A stretch of DNA of 64,000 nucleotides from UMGS1696 sp045643285 (GTDB lineage Bacteria; Bacillota; Clostridia; Oscillospirales; CAG-272): NCBI GenBank assembly GCA_045643285.1, contig JAZUKN010000101.1:1-64000 (forward strand), in the 5' to 3' direction. Below the pieces are notes generated by a model. It was not told where the DNA came from and made no database searches. It was given only the letters and a program-made list of their open reading frames with translations. Of the stretch, positions 62,417-64,000 are shown one piece after another; the stretch's first letter is position 1, and every line of letters starts with the position of its first letter. A program made the translations under genes and the position numbers.

Positions 62417-63145
62417 ATGAAACAATACAAAACAGAACTCCATTGCCACACCCGTGACGCAAGCCCGTGCTCGAATATGTCCGCAGAAGAGACAGTCGAG
62501 CGGTATCTCGAATACGGCTATACGACGCTCGTCGTCACAAACCATTTCTGCGCGTTCGCTACCATGGATACAAAATCCGAATGGCTCGCGCACTGCGAAA
62601 AAACCTTCCGCGCGTACGATAATCTCGTCTCGGCTTCCGGCGGACGGCTGAATATTCTCCTCGGTATGGAAGCGCGATTCGTCCAGAACTCGAACGACTA
62701 CCTCGTCTACGGAGGATTCGACAGAGAATTTCTCGAAAGCTACGGCGGAGAACTCTTAAAGCTCGGCGTCGACAGATTCGCCGACCTCATCCACTCGCGC
62801 GGCGGATTTATCAGTCAGGCGCATCCGTTCAGGTATCATCAGACCGTGACCGTTCCCGGACGGCTCGACGGTATCGAAGTCTTCAACGGTCACTTCAAGC
62901 ACGATTCGCATAATGATCTCGCCGAGGCGTGGGCTGAAAGATACGGCAAGATAAAGACCTCCGGCACCGATCACCACGATCACGATCACTATCCCGACGG
63001 CGGAATACTGACCGACGAGCCGGTCACTTCCATAGAACAGCTCATATCGACGCTCCGTTCGGGAAAATATGAGCTTATCCGCGATTATCCCATGGGAAAA
63101 CCGCAGTACGACGCTTTCGGTCAGCTTCTCGGATTCCGAAAATAA
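62417..63145 (+). CDS. PHP-domain metal-dependent phosphoesterase
   Basis: 242 residues of the PHP family. Metal-binding motifs are ELHCHTRDASPCSN (residues about 6-19), VVTNHF, SQAHPFRYH, FNGH and GTDHHDHDHY. It hydrolyses a phosphoester, probably a small molecule such as a histidinol-phosphate- or nucleotide-like compound; substrate not known. I start at ATG 62417; the frame extends to 62360 inside element copy I with no ribosome site. It is followed 21 nt later by the ECF gene, probably in one transcript. Confidence 0.88.
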   Translation: MKQYKTELHCHTRDASPCSNMSAEETVERYLEYGYTTLVVTNHFCAFATMDTKSEWLAHCEKTFRAYDNLVSASGGRLNILLGMEARFVQNSNDYLVYGGFDREFLESYGGELLKLGVDRFADLIHSRGGFISQAHPFRYHQTVTVPGRLDGIEVFNGHFKHDSHNDLAEAWAERYGKIKTSGTDHHDHDHYPDGGILTDEPVTSIEQLISTLRSGKYELIRDYPMGKPQYDAFGQLLGFRK

Positions 63146-63166
63146 AACTCCCGTAAAGGAGAGAAT

Positions 63167-63697
63167 ATGCTCACGAAAACAAAAATCTACCGACTTATCC
63201 TGTCGGCTATGTTTCTCGCACTTGCGCTCGTGCTTCCGTTTCTTACGGGGCAGATACCCGAGATCGGAAAAGCACTCTGCCCGATGCACATACCGGTACT
63301 GCTCTGCGGATTCTTCTGCGGACCGTGGTACGCGGCCGTCGTCGGATTTGTCGCGCCTTTTCTCAGGTTTCTGATGTTCGGTATGCCGCCGCTTATGCCG
63401 AAAGGTATCGGAATGGCGTTTGAACTGCTCACCTACGGACTTGTCGCCGGACTGATGTATAAGCTGCTCCCGAAGAAAAAGCCGTATGTTTACGTTTCGC
63501 TGATCGGTGCGATGATCGCAGGACGGATAGTGTGGGGAATAGCGCGGACTGTGCTGTACGGACTCGGCAAAGCACCGTTCGGGTGGGAAGCGTTCATCAC
63601 GGGCGCGATCATCGAAGCTGTTCCCGGAATAATCGTGCAGATCGTGCTGATACCGATACTCGTTATGACGCTCGGCAGATTTACGGCAAAGGAATAG
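63167..63697 (+). CDS. ECF transporter S component
   Basis: 176 residues, mostly hydrophobic, with about five to six spans. It resembles the ECF S-component family (PFLTGQIPEIGKALCPMHIP; LCGFFCGPWYAAVVGFVAPF). S components bind a vitamin or other micronutrient and share an EcfAAT energising module encoded elsewhere. The substrate cannot be read; no riboswitch is visible upstream. AAAGGAGAG precedes the ATG. A bidirectional terminator follows. Confidence 0.88.
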   Translation: MLTKTKIYRLILSAMFLALALVLPFLTGQIPEIGKALCPMHIPVLLCGFFCGPWYAAVVGFVAPFLRFLMFGMPPLMPKGIGMAFELLTYGLVAGLMYKLLPKKKPYVYVSLIGAMIAGRIVWGIARTVLYGLGKAPFGWEAFITGAIIEAVPGIIVQIVLIPILVMTLGRFTAKE

Positions 63698-63702
63698 AAT
63701 AA

Positions 63703-63738
63703 AAAAAGTCCCTCGGATTGAAGTGATCCGGGGGATTT
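63703..63738. terminator. Bidirectional terminator after the ECF gene
   Basis: Stem AAGTCCCTCGGATT / GATCCGGGGGATTTT (with G-U pairs), flanked by A- and T-runs. Confidence 0.85.
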
Positions 63739-63745
63739 TTTGTGG

Positions 63746-64000
63746 TTATATGTAGTATTCAAGCTCATCAAGTATGAAGCCGACTGAGTATTCTATGAAG
63801 TTTTCCATATCATCTTCAGTCGTCCACTTGTATTCGCGGTCGAGGTCGGACGGCGGATTTGAATAAAACTCAACTATAAACTTCCGTCTCTCGTCAAACG
63901 CCGTGCGTGAGAAGAAGTCAAGATAAACGTTGTCGAACTTTTCTGCTGATCGGTATATCATCAGTGCACGGAACGACGGATTATCTCGGAAGAAACGGTG
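63746..64000 (-). CDS. Hypothetical protein, N-terminus outside the window
   Basis: The frame is open from the right edge to a TAA at 63746-63748, giving the last 84 residues. The ATG at 63961 is not needed as a start, since the frame continues upstream (HRFFRDNPSFRAL). The visible part is acidic and aromatic (FSRTAFDERRKFIVEFYSNPP; WTTEDDMENFIEYSVGFI). I do not recognise it. It has no signal or membrane segment in this portion. Confidence 0.6.
   Translation of the reverse strand, partial: HRFFRDNPSFRALMIYRSAEKFDNVYLDFFSRTAFDERRKFIVEFYSNPPSDLDREYKWTTEDDMENFIEYSVGFILDELEYYI

Overview
The window looks like a chromosomal segment of an anaerobic, probably uncultured and probably spore-forming Clostridia-type Firmicute. 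The pointers are SLH-anchored surface proteins, a T-box-controlled valS, a SPOCS (DUF3794) protein, FakA/DegV, MurJ, ferredoxin-linked indolepyruvate oxidoreductase, ECF and MsmX-style ABC permeases without their own ATPase, and many consensus promoters (TTGACA-N17-TATAAT). I see no rRNA, tRNA, phage, insertion sequence or CRISPR array.

Layout. 1-9.2 kb: tandem SLH proteins, a trigger-factor-like lipoprotein, a GH106-like/Nudix fusion, and three monocistronic genes (membrane protein, acyltransferase fold, secreted protein). 9.9-12.4 kb: DUF1643 gene, membrane protein, rpmF and yceD (DUF177). 12.4-19.1 kb: AraC regulator, paaK plus ACT protein, SPOCS protein, ROK glucokinase. 19.9-32.1 kb: a seven-gene secreted/ABC operon (carbohydrate-binding/solute-binding fusion, two permease pairs, NHL-TPR-Yip1 protein, DUF5696 protein). 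32.5-37.0 kb: iorA-iorB-mnmM-vanY operon. 37.8-40.9 kb: ligA and an alpha/beta hydrolase. 41.0-47.9 kb: T-box-valS-rlmI-murJ-GT4 operon. 48.3-51.0 kb: two CNNM/CorC-type proteins. 51.2-52.8 kb: mgtE with a leader ORF. 53.0-56.5 kb: XRE regulator, fakA, degV. 57.0-58.5 kb: Gfo/Idh oxidoreductase and CBS protein. 58.8-64.0 kb: GH38 alpha-mannosidase, PHP phosphoesterase, ECF S component, and a partial hypothetical gene.

Themes. Several genes handle plant or host glycans: the GH106-like and GH38 enzymes, the ROK kinase, the ABC operon and the Gfo/Idh oxidoreductase. IorAB and PaaK together would interconvert aromatic 2-oxoacids, aryl-acetyl-CoA and aryl-acetates.

The most unusual content is non-coding. 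At nine intergenic loci (about 12 copies, roughly 4.7 kb in all) there is a mosaic element built from conserved linkers alternating with short perfect palindromes. At a given slot the palindrome differs between copies but both arms change together. Two copies carry a sub-array of GTGAAGT spacers separating different hairpins. A second, unrelated family is a tandem 160-bp four-hairpin unit at 32.17-32.49 kb that also shows compensatory arm changes. These elements, the mgtE leader ORF, the ABC operon and the glycosidase-Nudix fusion are the best candidates for something not yet described.
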